Source of the DNA: Actinomycetes bacterium
GTDB lineage: Bacteria; Actinomycetota; Actinomycetes; Mycobacteriales; Mycobacteriaceae
Length of the DNA: 17,614 nucleotides
NCBI GenBank assembly: GCA_023404955.1
Contig: JAEXZY010000074.1
Span: forward strand, 1-17,614
Direction: 5' to 3'
The notes under the pieces are model-generated. The model ran no database searches, had not been told where the DNA came from, and worked only from the letters and a program-made list of their open reading frames with translations. Within the stretch, counting starts at the first letter, position 1. Each line of letters starts with the position of its first letter. A program made the translations under genes and the position numbers. Of the stretch, positions 7,587 through 17,400 are shown piece by piece.

Positions 7587-8021
7587 GTGAGTGCAATACC
7601 GACCGACGGCACAGAGCGTCTGCTGTTTTTCCTCAATCAGCGACTGGCGCAGCTGCGCTGGTCACGTGAGGAGTTGGCCGCGCAGGGCGGACCGTCGCCG
7701 TCCACGGTCTACAAGGCCTTGGCCGGCGGGCGGCGGCCCACCGAGCGCACCCTGGCCCGCCTTGAACTGGCGCTGGGGTGGCAGGCGGGATCGACGCATC
7801 GCATCTTGGAGGGCGGCGCTCCCGCGATCTCGATAACACAGGAGGTCGCGACGGTTGCCTCACGGATCGACCAGGAGTTGGCGCGCGGCGAGTCGATGGG
7901 CGTGACGCGCACCGCGAAAGAGTTGCGGGAATTTCTTTTGGGCGTCGCACAAGGCCTTGAGCGCTTCTACGCTGGAGCGCAGCACACCGGTGCGGAGGTC
8001 TTCGATGTCACCGCCGGCTGA
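7587..8021 (+). CDS. HTH-type transcriptional regulator
   Basis: The product is 144 aa with a GTG start. Residues 9-70 resemble an XRE/Cro-type helix-turn-helix: a first helix around LLFFLNQRLAQL, a scaffold helix around SREELA, a recognition helix around SPSTVYKALAGGRRPTE, then LARLELALGW. The C-terminal half (about 85-135) is predicted helical and may mediate dimerisation. It is the first gene of the rightward operon, facing the T4SS operon across a 100-bp region with a near-palindrome, so it probably regulates one or both operons, including itself. Upstream there is no Shine-Dalgarno, and TAGCGT lies 7 nt before the start, fitting leaderless translation. Its 3' end overlaps the next gene by 17 bp. 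The DNA-binding class is well supported; the target is inferred. Confidence 0.8.
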   Translation: MSAIPTDGTERLLFFLNQRLAQLRWSREELAAQGGPSPSTVYKALAGGRRPTERTLARLELALGWQAGSTHRILEGGAPAISITQEVATVASRIDQELARGESMGVTRTAKELREFLLGVAQGLERFYAGAQHTGAEVFDVTAG

Positions 8022-8679
8022 TCGGTTCGACGAGGTCCGCCGTAAGTGGATCGCCCGCCATCAACACACGTTCATATTTCAAAAACGGCGGGCCGAAATT
8101 CTGGCCCGACAAATTCGCGACCGCGCGCAGATATTGAGCGGTGCGCGAGTTGACGCCGCCGATGACGACGTCATTCACCCGTTAATTGCGCGCCCGGTGA
8201 AAACGCCGTACGCCGGGCTCGATTTTGCCATCGTCATCGTCGCCGCGGTGCTTGCCCCGATCGGGTGGCCGGCGGGCATAGCGGTGTATCGGGCCACCGT
8301 TCAGCTAATTCCCGGCACCCTGCGGTCCTACCCGGTGGCGGCGTTCATGTGGGCCTCAGTCGCGACGGGCCTGCCGTTGGCCCTGCTGTATGACCCCGAC
8401 ACCACACTCGCGCAGACGGTGCTGCTGCCGTGGCTGCTCGGACAGCTGCCCGCGACCGCCCTGGCCGCAGGCATCTACGGCGTCCTGGAGGGCTGGCTGG
8501 CGGTCGACGGCTCGCGCGACTGGTGGCCCATGCGCCCACCCGCGGTGACCGAGAGCGTCGACTTCGGCCTGGCGCTCGACGACCTGCCCATGCCCGGAAT
8601 CTTCGACGTCTCGCCGACACCGACGGTGGGCGAGCGAACCCCGCTGCTGCGTGACCCCGACGGAAGGACCAAGCCATGA
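8005..8679 (+). CDS. three-helix membrane protein next to the coupling ATPase
   Basis: The product is 224 aa. The ATG at 8005 has GGAGG 6 nt upstream (7994-7998), inside the regulator gene. An earlier in-frame start at 7957 lacks such a site. Residues 1-65 are charged and helical (many Arg/Lys/Gln, possible coiled coil). Membrane helices lie at about 70-92, 108-129 and 136-160, followed by a polar tail of about 60 residues. The stop overlaps the start of the coupling ATPase by 4 bp (ATGA). I do not recognise a family. Because the ATPase downstream has no membrane helix, this protein is a candidate membrane anchor for it. The first 70 codons hold more A/T-ending codons than the neighbouring genes. 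Confidence 0.75.
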   Translation: MSPPADRFDEVRRKWIARHQHTFIFQKRRAEILARQIRDRAQILSGARVDAADDDVIHPLIARPVKTPYAGLDFAIVIVAAVLAPIGWPAGIAVYRATVQLIPGTLRSYPVAAFMWASVATGLPLALLYDPDTTLAQTVLLPWLLGQLPATALAAGIYGVLEGWLAVDGSRDWWPMRPPAVTESVDFGLALDDLPMPGIFDVSPTPTVGERTPLLRDPDGRTKP

Positions 8680-10109
8680 CCTACACGCCGCCACCCACCC
8701 CGTTCTGCGGCTTCGTGCGCGACCCGCAGACCAATCAGCGCACCGTCGCCGAGTCCGGACCGATGGTGCTCGTGTCGGCGCCGACCGGGACCGGCAAGAC
8801 GCGCAGCGTCCTGGCCCCCGCGGCGGTGCTCTGGACGGGGCCCGCCGTCGTGGTCAGTTCCAAGGACGACCTGTTCCAGCTCGTCGCGCAACGCCGAAGC
8901 GGCCCGCAGGCCCTGATCGACCTGCGTCCCGATTACGACGCCACATACCCTGGCGTGCAGGCCATGTCGTTCGATCCGACGAAGATGATCACCACACCCG
9001 ATCAGGCGGTCACCGCGGCCAACACGATGATGCAAATGTCGGCCGTGGGCATGGGCTCGGGTGCCGATTCGGTCTCCGACGCCGGGATCTGGGAGTCCAA
9101 CACCGAAGGCCCGCTGGCGGCGATGCTCTTCGCGGCCGCCCTCAACGACGAGGGGATGGACTGGGTCCTGCTGGCCGTCGACAACATGGACTGGGACGAG
9201 GAGAAGCTGCCCGTCGAGGCTGGCTGGCAGATGGCCGCCCTTGCCGTGCAGGACTATCCGCTGTTCTACAACGCACTGCGACGCACCCTGAACATGGACC
9301 CCAAGCAGCGCGACAGCATCGCCCTGACGATGCGCAAGGCGGTCATGCCCTGGATGCGGCTGTCGCTGCGCGGGGACCAACCCGAGGCGTTCACCGCCGA
9401 CTTCCTCGACGACCCCACCGCGACCCTGTACGTGCTGTCCGCACCCGAGGGCGCGATCGCCGGCGCCGCGGTGACGCTGCTGGAGAACCTGGTGAAGCTG
9501 TGGCGCGCCAAGACTGCCCGCAAGGAAATGGTGGACCGCCTGCTCATCGTGATCGACGAAGCAGCCAACGTCGCACCGATGCCCGCGCTGCGCCGCCACG
9601 TCGGCGAGGGCCGGGGCCTGGGCGTCAATCTCCTTCTCGCGGTGCAGGCGTCGAGCCAGTTCGACACCGTCTACGGCAGCGCATACGCCAACGAGCTCCG
9701 CGACATCTTCCCGGCGGCGCTGATCCTGTTCGGCGCACCGGAGATGGAGATGCTGCGCCGCGCCGAAGAGTGGAGCCTGTTGACCACCCGCCGCACGGAG
9801 TCCTTCGATCAGGCCACCGGTTCGAAGTCGCTGTCGTCGAACATCGACAGCACCCTCGACTACCGCCGTCTGCTGCCCGCCAACCGCGACCGGGGCCGCT
9901 TGCTCGTTCGGGGCACCGCCGGTGTGGAAACCGAGCTGGTGGACTGGTCGGAGTTCGTGACGCTCTACGACCAGCAGGTGCGCCGACTGACCGACGCCGC
10001 CGTAGAACGCAGCCGCGGCCGTGACCAGGCTGCCGGCCGCAAGCCGATTCTTCAACGGGCCCGCGAGCGGCACCAGCACGCGGTGGAGTCGGCGAGGAGT
10101 CCACGATGA
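8676..10109 (+). CDS. VirD4/TraG-type conjugative coupling ATPase lacking a membrane anchor
   Basis: The product is 477 aa; its ATG has GGAAGGA 7 nt upstream. Coupling proteins bring the relaxase-DNA complex to the T4SS and drive DNA transfer by ATP hydrolysis. Walker A APTGTGKT is at 35-42, a KDDL motif typical of the family at 63-66, Walker B LLIVIDEA at 289-296, and a VQASSQ motif at 323-328. The segment from about 104 to 235, between the Walker motifs, is the all-alpha domain: it contains GPLAAML (145-151), GW (183-184), ALRR (200-203), QRDS (211-214) and PW (225-226). Family members commonly have N-terminal membrane helices before Walker A; here the protein begins 34 residues before Walker A with none. 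The basic C-terminal tail is rich in Arg. The gene overlaps both neighbours by 4 bp. Confidence 0.92.
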   Translation: MTYTPPPTPFCGFVRDPQTNQRTVAESGPMVLVSAPTGTGKTRSVLAPAAVLWTGPAVVVSSKDDLFQLVAQRRSGPQALIDLRPDYDATYPGVQAMSFDPTKMITTPDQAVTAANTMMQMSAVGMGSGADSVSDAGIWESNTEGPLAAMLFAAALNDEGMDWVLLAVDNMDWDEEKLPVEAGWQMAALAVQDYPLFYNALRRTLNMDPKQRDSIALTMRKAVMPWMRLSLRGDQPEAFTADFLDDPTATLYVLSAPEGAIAGAAVTLLENLVKLWRAKTARKEMVDRLLIVIDEAANVAPMPALRRHVGEGRGLGVNLLLAVQASSQFDTVYGSAYANELRDIFPAALILFGAPEMEMLRRAEEWSLLTTRRTESFDQATGSKSLSSNIDSTLDYRRLLPANRDRGRLLVRGTAGVETELVDWSEFVTLYDQQVRRLTDAAVERSRGRDQAAGRKPILQRARERHQHAVESARSPR

Positions 10110-10846
10110 CCCCCGCGTCGACCCCGGCCACGTGGGCCACGGTGACCACATCCGAGGCCCCCTCCGGGGCACTGCACGGGCGGATCATGGCAGTCCTGGG
10201 ACGCATCCGGGGGCCGGTGTCGACCGCGGAGGTGCGGGACTGCCTCAATGAGTCCGACGCAGCGCGCCCCGTCGTGATCGAACGGGTCTACGCGGTGTTG
10301 GTCGCCCTGGAGCACAAGGGAGCGGTTCGCCGCGCGCGCAACGCCACCCGCACTCGACCACTCTGGGAACTGGCACCCGCCCCCACCTCCAACGGGGGAC
10401 TCGACACGCCCGCCGGCACCGCACCCGCCGCAGCCGAGACATTGCTGACCGCCGTTGGTCTCGACGAACGCATCACCCGTCTCGACGGCCCGCCGGCCGC
10501 GCTCGCCCTGGCTGAGGTGATCCTGGCGCCGTGGGACGGGGGCACCTGGGAGCGCTGGCGTCCGCTGGCGACTGCCCCGCTGGCGGGGTGGCTCTACGCC
10601 GCCAGCCACAACGACGCCGCGGGCAATCGCATCGACTGGATCATTCGGGCACTGGCGCACCGCGCCCAGTGGTCGCGCGCCGCGCACCGCGTCGGTGAGC
10701 ATCCGCAACTGCGCGACAGCCTGCGGTCGGTCTCGCGCCTCGACGACCACCAGTTCACCAACGTGGGCTGGATGCTGGTCCTGGCGCTGTTTCCCTGGTC
10801 GTCCTGTCTACACCCGCCTGCCGCGGCGTTCGTAGGGCAACGGTGA
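10106..10846 (+). CDS. winged-helix protein fused to a coupling-protein-like all-alpha domain
   Basis: The product is 246 aa. The ATG has GAGGAG 6 nt upstream and overlaps the ATPase stop by 4 bp. Residues 18-90 look like a winged helix (helix LHGRIMAVLGRIRG, then STAEVRDCLN, VIERVYAVLVALEHKGAVRR and a wing ending in LWEL). A Pro/Ala linker follows. Residues 126-235 resemble the all-alpha domain of the ATPase encoded upstream: APLAGWLYAA against GPLAAMLFAA, a following DW, W-x3-A with a downstream P, LR, and a closing PW. Walker motifs are absent. By analogy with that domain it may bind relaxosome or substrate components, while the winged helix could bind DNA such as oriT. No family name is known to me; the domain match was made by eye. 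Confidence 0.78.
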   Translation: MTPASTPATWATVTTSEAPSGALHGRIMAVLGRIRGPVSTAEVRDCLNESDAARPVVIERVYAVLVALEHKGAVRRARNATRTRPLWELAPAPTSNGGLDTPAGTAPAAAETLLTAVGLDERITRLDGPPAALALAEVILAPWDGGTWERWRPLATAPLAGWLYAASHNDAAGNRIDWIIRALAHRAQWSRAAHRVGEHPQLRDSLRSVSRLDDHQFTNVGWMLVLALFPWSSCLHPPAAAFVGQR

Positions 10847-11019
10847 AGCCGCGGCGCGGCCCGTGGCTCGGTGGCCTCCTCGCGGCCATCGTCGTCACCG
10901 TCTGGATGGTCGGCCAAGTCATCGGCGGACTGTTCGCGATGGCCACCCACTCGCTGCCGGCCTTTCCCACGGCACCCCCGCCCGGCTTCGGCACCGCGCC
11001 GTCCGGATTCACCCCCTAG
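10843..11019 (+). CDS. 58-aa single-pass membrane protein
   Basis: The GTG at 10843 overlaps the preceding TGA by 3 bases (GTGA), with a weak AGGG about 8 nt upstream. The frame ends at TAG 11017-11019. The product starts MKPRRGPWLGG, has one hydrophobic helix at about residues 8-33, and ends in a Pro/Ala/Gly/Phe-rich tail of about 20 residues. The positive N-terminus places it inside, with the tail outside. It is packed between two genes for proteins resembling the coupling protein's all-alpha domain, so it probably belongs to the same complex. Function unknown. Confidence 0.62.
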   Translation: MKPRRGPWLGGLLAAIVVTVWMVGQVIGGLFAMATHSLPAFPTAPPPGFGTAPSGFTP

Positions 11020-11038
11020 AGACGAGAGGCGCACCACC

Positions 11039-11392
11039 GTGATGATCGAGGTTCATTCCGCCGATGAGGCGATGGCGCAGGCCGAACAACTGTTGGCGCA
11101 GCTTCCGGGCGACACGGATCTGTGGCGGTCCTTCGCGGTCGGCCCGCTGGCGGCCGCGCTGCTCGGCGACGCCGCCGCCCACGACGGCCAGGCCGATCTC
11201 ACTCGCGTCCGCGAGGCCGTCATCGGTTGGTCGGGCCCGTCCGGAGATGACACACAGACCGGTTGGGCGCTGGTCGCGCACCGGTGCCCTGCGCCGCTTC
11301 TGCGCGGCGCTGCGTTGCGCGCGGACCAGCTGCGCAGGCCCGTCCAGCGTGACTCGCTGCTGTTGACCGTCTCCGACGCACTGAGCCACTGA
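11039..11392 (+). CDS. free-standing coupling-protein-like all-alpha domain protein
   Basis: The product is 117 aa from GTG 11039 (116 from the ATG directly after it). GAGAGG lies about 9 nt before the GTG, which slightly favours that start. Almost the whole protein can be aligned by eye to residues 104-225 of the coupling ATPase: an N-terminal helix (SADEAMAQAEQLLAQL against TPDQAVTAANTMMQMS), LW against IW, GPLAAAL (35-41) against GPLAAML, GW (75-76) against GW, ALR against ALRR, and QRDSLLLT (103-110) against QRDSIALT. No nucleotide-binding motif is present. It is therefore a likely duplicate of the inserted cargo-recognition domain. It lies 19 bp after the small membrane protein. Function as adaptor or competitor is inferred. 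Confidence 0.78.
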   Translation: MMIEVHSADEAMAQAEQLLAQLPGDTDLWRSFAVGPLAAALLGDAAAHDGQADLTRVREAVIGWSGPSGDDTQTGWALVAHRCPAPLLRGAALRADQLRRPVQRDSLLLTVSDALSH

Positions 11393-11450
11393 TGACTGCT
11401 CGGCGCAACAAGGCCCCCTCGCGCCGCTTCGACGACACGGTGAGGACAAT

Positions 11451-14400
11451 ATGGCCCGCAAACCCAAGGACGCTGAGCAGCCGGATTTGTTCAGCCTCTT
11501 CGACGAGGAGGGCGGCGGTGACCAGCCCGGAGATCGCCCGGATCGTGGCCGAGGTGTACAGCCGGCATCTGACGCTGCCCTCGGACTGGACCCCGGGGCA
11601 GCGCCAGGGCTTCCTCGATCAGACCGCGGCCTCACTGAGCCGTCAGATCGCGGAGCTGGCAGCCGAATTGGGGGAGCGGGCGGTCGAGCAGTGGATGACC
11701 GACCACGGGACCCAACCGAACTACCTGACCAAGGTGGGTCTGCTCAACAGCGCCGCGACCTCGGCGAAGGACATCGTTCTCAGCGAGCAGCTCTACGAGC
11801 TGATCCCGCCGCCGCAGGAGACCGAGGAACCGCCACGCACCATGGTGAGTCGCGACGACGTTCCGTGGACGCAGCGGTGGACTCAGACCCAGTACCGCAC
11901 CGATCCGGACGAGGCGACCGAGGACCTGGTGGCGCAGCTGTGGCCGAGTCCGGCGTTCTCGGCGGTGTTCCGGATCAAGGCGGGCTACCTCCTGGCGGCG
12001 CGGGCCGAGGACCGGCTGCCGCCGCCCCAGAAGCCGGGCGACCCGCTGGCCGTCGAGCTGACGGAACTGGTGTACCAGGACCTACGCGACGACGGCCTGC
12101 CCGCCCGGTAGCCGCGCAGAGCTCGCTGTTCGACGAGCCCGACGAGCCCACCGACCCCCGCACGATCGACCCTGGCGGCACAGCTCTGCCCGCCGCCGCG
12201 CCGCCGCTCGCCGTCACGTCGCCGTCGGCCGAGGCCGACCTGTCCAGCTCGAGGGACTTCCCGGCAAGCACCGACGTCTTGGTCCCCTCCGGACCGAAGG
12301 CGCGGGCGCGGGCCAACATCGCCGCCCTGGAGCTGGTGCGCCGACTGCAGGCAGCCGGCCGCCCGGCCACGGCCAGCGAGCAGGCCGTGCTGGCGGCATG
12401 GTCGGGATGGGGAGCCGTTCCCGAGGTCTTCGACACCCGCAACGAGGGCTTCCGCTCCGAGCGCGACCGGCTGCGAGAACTGCTGACCCGAGAGCAGTAC
12501 CGTCAGGCCGAGGCGTCGATCCTCAACGCGCACTACGCCGATCCCGCGCTTGCCGCAGCGGTGTGGACGGCCCTGCAGCGGGCCGGATTCACCGGCGGGC
12601 GGGTACTGGAGCCCGGGTGCGGCAGCGGGCACTTCATCGGCCACGCACCCACTGATGCGGTCATGGTCGGGGTGGAGAACGACCCGATCACCGCCGCGAT
12701 CGCCGCGGCGCTCTATCCGTCGGCGCAGGTCCGCAACGAGGGTTTCGAGACCACTCGGGTTCCCGAAGGCAGTTTCGTCGCCGCCGTCGGCAACGTGCCG
12801 TTCGGGCGGTTCGCGGTGCACGATCCTGCGCACAACCCCGCCCGGCACAGCATCCACAACCACTTCATCGTCAAGGCATTGGCTTTGACCGCGCCCGGCG
12901 GCTACGTCGCGGTGCTGACCAGCCGCTACACCATGGACTCGGCATCTGACTCAGCTCGCCGCGACATTGCCGCGCGCGGCGAACTCGTCGGGGCGCTGCG
13001 TCTGCCGTCGCAGGCCTTCCGGCGGGTAGCCGGTACCGAGGTGGTAACCGACCTGTTGGTGTTGCGCCGGCGTACCGAGCCGGTCGATCTGCGCGTCGAC
13101 CGGCCGCTGTGGCTCGACACCGCGCGCCTCACGCTGGACGGCGCGGAGCCCGACACCGCGGCCCCGATCGCCGTCAACGCCTACTTCCATGAGAATCCTC
13201 AGCACGTCCTGGGGTCGATGACCGTGGGTCATGGGCTGCACGGCAGCCCCAATCTGGTGGTCGAGGGCCTTAGCGGCGCCGAGCTGGCCGCCCAGGTCTC
13301 CGAGCAGCTCGACGCGGTGATCGACGCCGCGGTGGTGCGTGGCGCGGGGCTGACCGCAACCACGGCCGACCTCACCGAGGTCTCGCCGCAGCATTTCGAC
13401 GCCGGCTTGCTCACCGCCGCCGACCAGGGCGAGGACCCGCCGCTGTTCGCGCTGCGCTTCAACATCGAAACCGGCGGCATCGACTACTGGGCGGGTCACA
13501 CCTGGGAGCCCCACAACACCCCCAAGACCCTGGTGGCCGAGACGCGTGAACTGATCGCGTTGCGCGACGCCGCCAACAGCCTGATCGCGTCCCAGTCCGC
13601 GGGCCGGCCCGTCTCCGAACGCCACCAGTTGCGCGGTCACCTCAACCGTCTCTACGACGACTACGTCGAGCGCCACGGCCCGATCAACCGGTTCTCCTGG
13701 GTCCACCCCAAGGACATCACCCAGGAGCAGCACGACGCGAAAGTCGCTGCCGAAGAGTCCAAATGGCGCGCCAAGGAAGGTGAGCCAGGTCAGCCCTACC
13801 GCGGCAGAGTGCCCGAGGATCTGCTCGAGGAGTGGAACACCAAGGCCTGGGAGCCCAAAGCCTCGTACAAGAAGCGACGTCATCTCGACGGCGGCATGCG
13901 CCACGATCCCGGATGGGCAGTCGTCTCGGCGCTGGAAGTCTTCGACGAGACCACCGGGCAAGCCCGCAAGGCCGAGATCTTCTCCACCGACTTGGTGTCC
14001 GCGCGGGCCGAGGTGCTCAGCGCGTCGGGACCCGAGGAAGCGTTGGCCGTCAGCCTCGACCGCGCCCAACGTGTCGACGTCGACCTCATCGCCAACTTGC
14101 TCGACGTCGACGCCGCCGCCGCCCGCGAACTGCTCGCCGGGCTGGCCTACCCCGACCTCGACGACCCCGACGAACTGGTGCCGGCCGCGACCGCGCTGTC
14201 GGGCAACGTGCGCCAGAAGCTCGCCGCCGCGACCGCCGCAGCACAGGCCAATCCGGTCTACCGCGACTACGTCGCCGCCCTGCGCGAGGTCATGCCCGCC
14301 GACCGCACCGCCGAGGAAATTCGGGTCCGCCCGGGCGCCCCGTGGATTCCGGCCGACGTGGTCGCCCAGTTCGCCAAGGACACCTTCGGGCTGTCGACGG

Positions 14401-17400
14401 TCACCGCCGAACACATCGGGGGCCGCTGGGTCGTCGACATCCCCAAGCATCACCGCTTCGGGCGGCTGATGACCGAGACGTGGGGGATGCCACACAAGGG
14501 CTGTGACGCGGCCAGTCTGCTCGACGCGCTGTGCAACTCGCGCAGCGTCATCGTCAACGACGACGACGGCAAGCTCGACGTACAGGCCACCTTCGCCGCG
14601 CAGGCCAAGGCCGCCAAGATCGGCGAGGAGTTCAACCGGTGGGTCTTCAATGACGAGGAACGCCGCGAAACCCTCGTCGCCGAGTACAACCGGCGTTTCA
14701 ACTCGCTGCGGGCACCGCGCTACGACGGGTCCGCACTGTCGCTGCCGGGTCTCTCGGATGTGTTCGTCCCGCATTACTATCAACGCAACGCCGTCGCCCG
14801 CATCATCGCTGAACCCTCGGTGCTCCTCAATCATGTTGTGGGAGCTGGTAAATCGGGCACCGCCTTCATGGGTGCGATGGAACTCAAACGCCTCGGACTT
14901 GTCCGTCAGCCCTGGATCGTCGTGCCCAACAGCATCATCGACCAGGTTGGCCGTGAGGCCAAGCAGTGGTATCCGGCTGCCAACATCCTTCTCGGCACGG
15001 CGGCCACCAACGCCGAGGGCCGTCGCCGGCTGGTCGCGCAGTCTGCATCCAGCGACTGGGACATGGTCATCATCCCCGAGTCGGCGTTTACGGCGATCGG
15101 GGTGTCCGAGCGCCTACGCGCGGATTACATTGCCGACCAGCTCGACGCACTACGCACCCAGCTCGACGATGCGGCCAGCGACCGCTCCAAGAAGGCCATC
15201 GAGCGGGCGTTGAAGACCGCCAAGGAACGGCTGGAGCGGTTGACCGCTCAGGAGGCCAAGGACACCGGCTTGAGCTTCGAAAGCAGCGGAGCCGATTACC
15301 TTTTCGTCGACGAGGCTCATTACTACAAGAACCTCCAGCGGGTGTGCAACATCCAGGAGCTCAACTGCACCAAGTCCTCCGAACGTGCCGAGGACCTGGC
15401 CCTGAAGCTGCGGGTGCTGCGTGAACGCCGGCGCGAGGAAGCCAAGGCCGCAGGGATTGCCCCTCACCGCGTCGTCGAGCGGGTGGCTACCTTCATGACG
15501 GGCACACCGATCGCGAACTCCTTGGGCGAGCTGTGGGTCATGCAGACCTACCTCCGACCCGATTTGCTTGCCGAGGCCGGTGTGTCCGACCTGGGCGACT
15601 GGGGTGCGGCGTTCACCGCCACACACACCACCGTCGAGGTCAATGCCACCGGCACGAAACTTCGCCCGGTGACACGGGTCGGGAAGTTCACGAATCTGCC
15701 GGAGCTGCTGGCGCTGTCGTCGGTGTACTCCGACGTCGTCACCCGCGACCAAGTGCCCGTGGAGCTGCCGCCGCTCATCGGGGGGCAGCGTCAAACGGTG
15801 GCGTTGCAGCCCGACATCGAGGTCGTCGACTTCATCGCCGATCTCGGATACCGAGCCGATCATCTCGATGCTCGCAACCCGCAGCGCGACAACATCCTCA
15901 AGATCGCCAACGACGGGCGGAATGCCTCCCTGGACCCCCGCCTCGCCCACCTGGCCGCGCCCACCGAAAGCCGCGCCGCGGCGGTGGCCGAGTCGATGAT
16001 GCGCACCTACCGAGCCAATCTGGACCGCGTCTACCACCATCCCCGAACCGGTGAGCCCATGCCCAAGCGTGGGTGCCTGCAGGTGGCGTTCTGCGATCGC
16101 GGCACTCCCTCCAACGATCCGGAGCAATTCACGATCTACGCGGCCATCAAGGCGGAGCTGATCGTCCGCGGCATGCCGGCCGACAAGATCCGGTTCGTCC
16201 ACGACGCACGCAAGGCCCATGAAGTCGGTCTGCTGCGCGAGCAGTGCATCAACGGTGAGGTGGCCGTGCTGATCGGCAGCACCGAGAAGATGGGGACGGG
16301 CTGGAACATTCAGCCCCGCCTGGCTGCCCTAGACCATGTTGACGTGCCCTGGCGGCCAGCGGATTTGGAGCAGCGTGAGGGCCGCGTCCTGCGTCAGGGC
16401 AATCAGAACCTCGACGGCGTCGAGATCCGCACCTACGTCACCGAAGGCACCTATGACACCGTGATGTGGCAGAAGGTGCAGGCCAAGTCGTTGTTCATCG
16501 AGCAGGTCAACCGCAGTGAGGTCACCGATCGAGACATCGAGGACCTCTCCGGTGGTGACATCGGCGCCGCGGCCGCCGAGACGAAGGCGTTGGCGACCGG
16601 CGATCCTCGCTACCTGCGTCAGGTCGAGCTCGACGAGCAGGTGCGCCGCCTCCAAGCGCTCGAACGAGCCCACCATGAGGCCACGCGTCGCCGCGACTGG
16701 CTCGTCGACACCCACGAACGCACCATCCCGCACAAAGAGCGTCAGCTCGCCGAGCTGCAGCCGATCGCGCAGCGCGCCGCCGCCCATGGGGCCGAGCAGC
16801 GTTCTCCGGAGGTGATTGTCGGTGGGCAGCGAACCAAGGAGAACTCGGTGACGGCCGAGCGGCTGGCCGCGGCGTGCCGCGAGGCCTTCTTCGACGGTCG
16901 CGACCGCGGCGCCACCCGCTACAGCGATACCGGGGTGAGCATCGACGGCGTGGCCTTGCTTGCGGCGCGCGATCTCACCCACGACTCGCTGCTACTGCGC
17001 CTGACGACCTCGCAGCGGATCACCGAGGTCAAGAAGGACGACCTGATGGCCACCGCGTCAGAGGCGGGCGGGGCGAAGGCCCGCGGTCTGTTGACGCGGG
17101 TGGAAAACCTCTACCTCGACCTGCCCCGCCAACAGGCCACCCTGACTAGCGAGATCGACCAGGACCGCGCCGAATTGGCCGACCTCTTGGCTCACCCACC
17201 AGGCCCGTTCGAGCATACCGGCGAACTCACCGACCGCCAGGCCGAGCTCGCGACCTTGACCTTGGAGCTGCGGTTGGCCGCCGAAAGCCCGGAGGCAAAG
17301 GCGAAAGCCGCTGCCGCGCAGGCGCGGATGGCTGCTCGCGGCCGGGAACCGGGCTGGTCGCTGCTGCACAACCCGACGCCGTACGTGGTGCAGGAATCGG

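Noticed and set aside
8475..10172. 565-codon minus-strand frame opposite the coupling ATPase
   Set aside because: The plus strand encodes complete Walker A and B motifs here; the minus frame has no recognisable domain.
11392..11517. ATG 11392 as the start of the 197-aa gene
   Set aside because: No Shine-Dalgarno, and the stretch from 11451 to 11517 has better codon use in the methylase-helicase frame. GTG 11518 has GAGGAGG at good spacing.
12951..14834. 627-codon open frame on the minus strand, antisense to the methylase-helicase
   Set aside because: Its composition (Gly/Val/Asp/Arg-rich, no domain) is that expected opposite a gene with strong G/C third-position bias. The plus strand carries clear methylase and helicase motifs on either side of it in one continuous frame.
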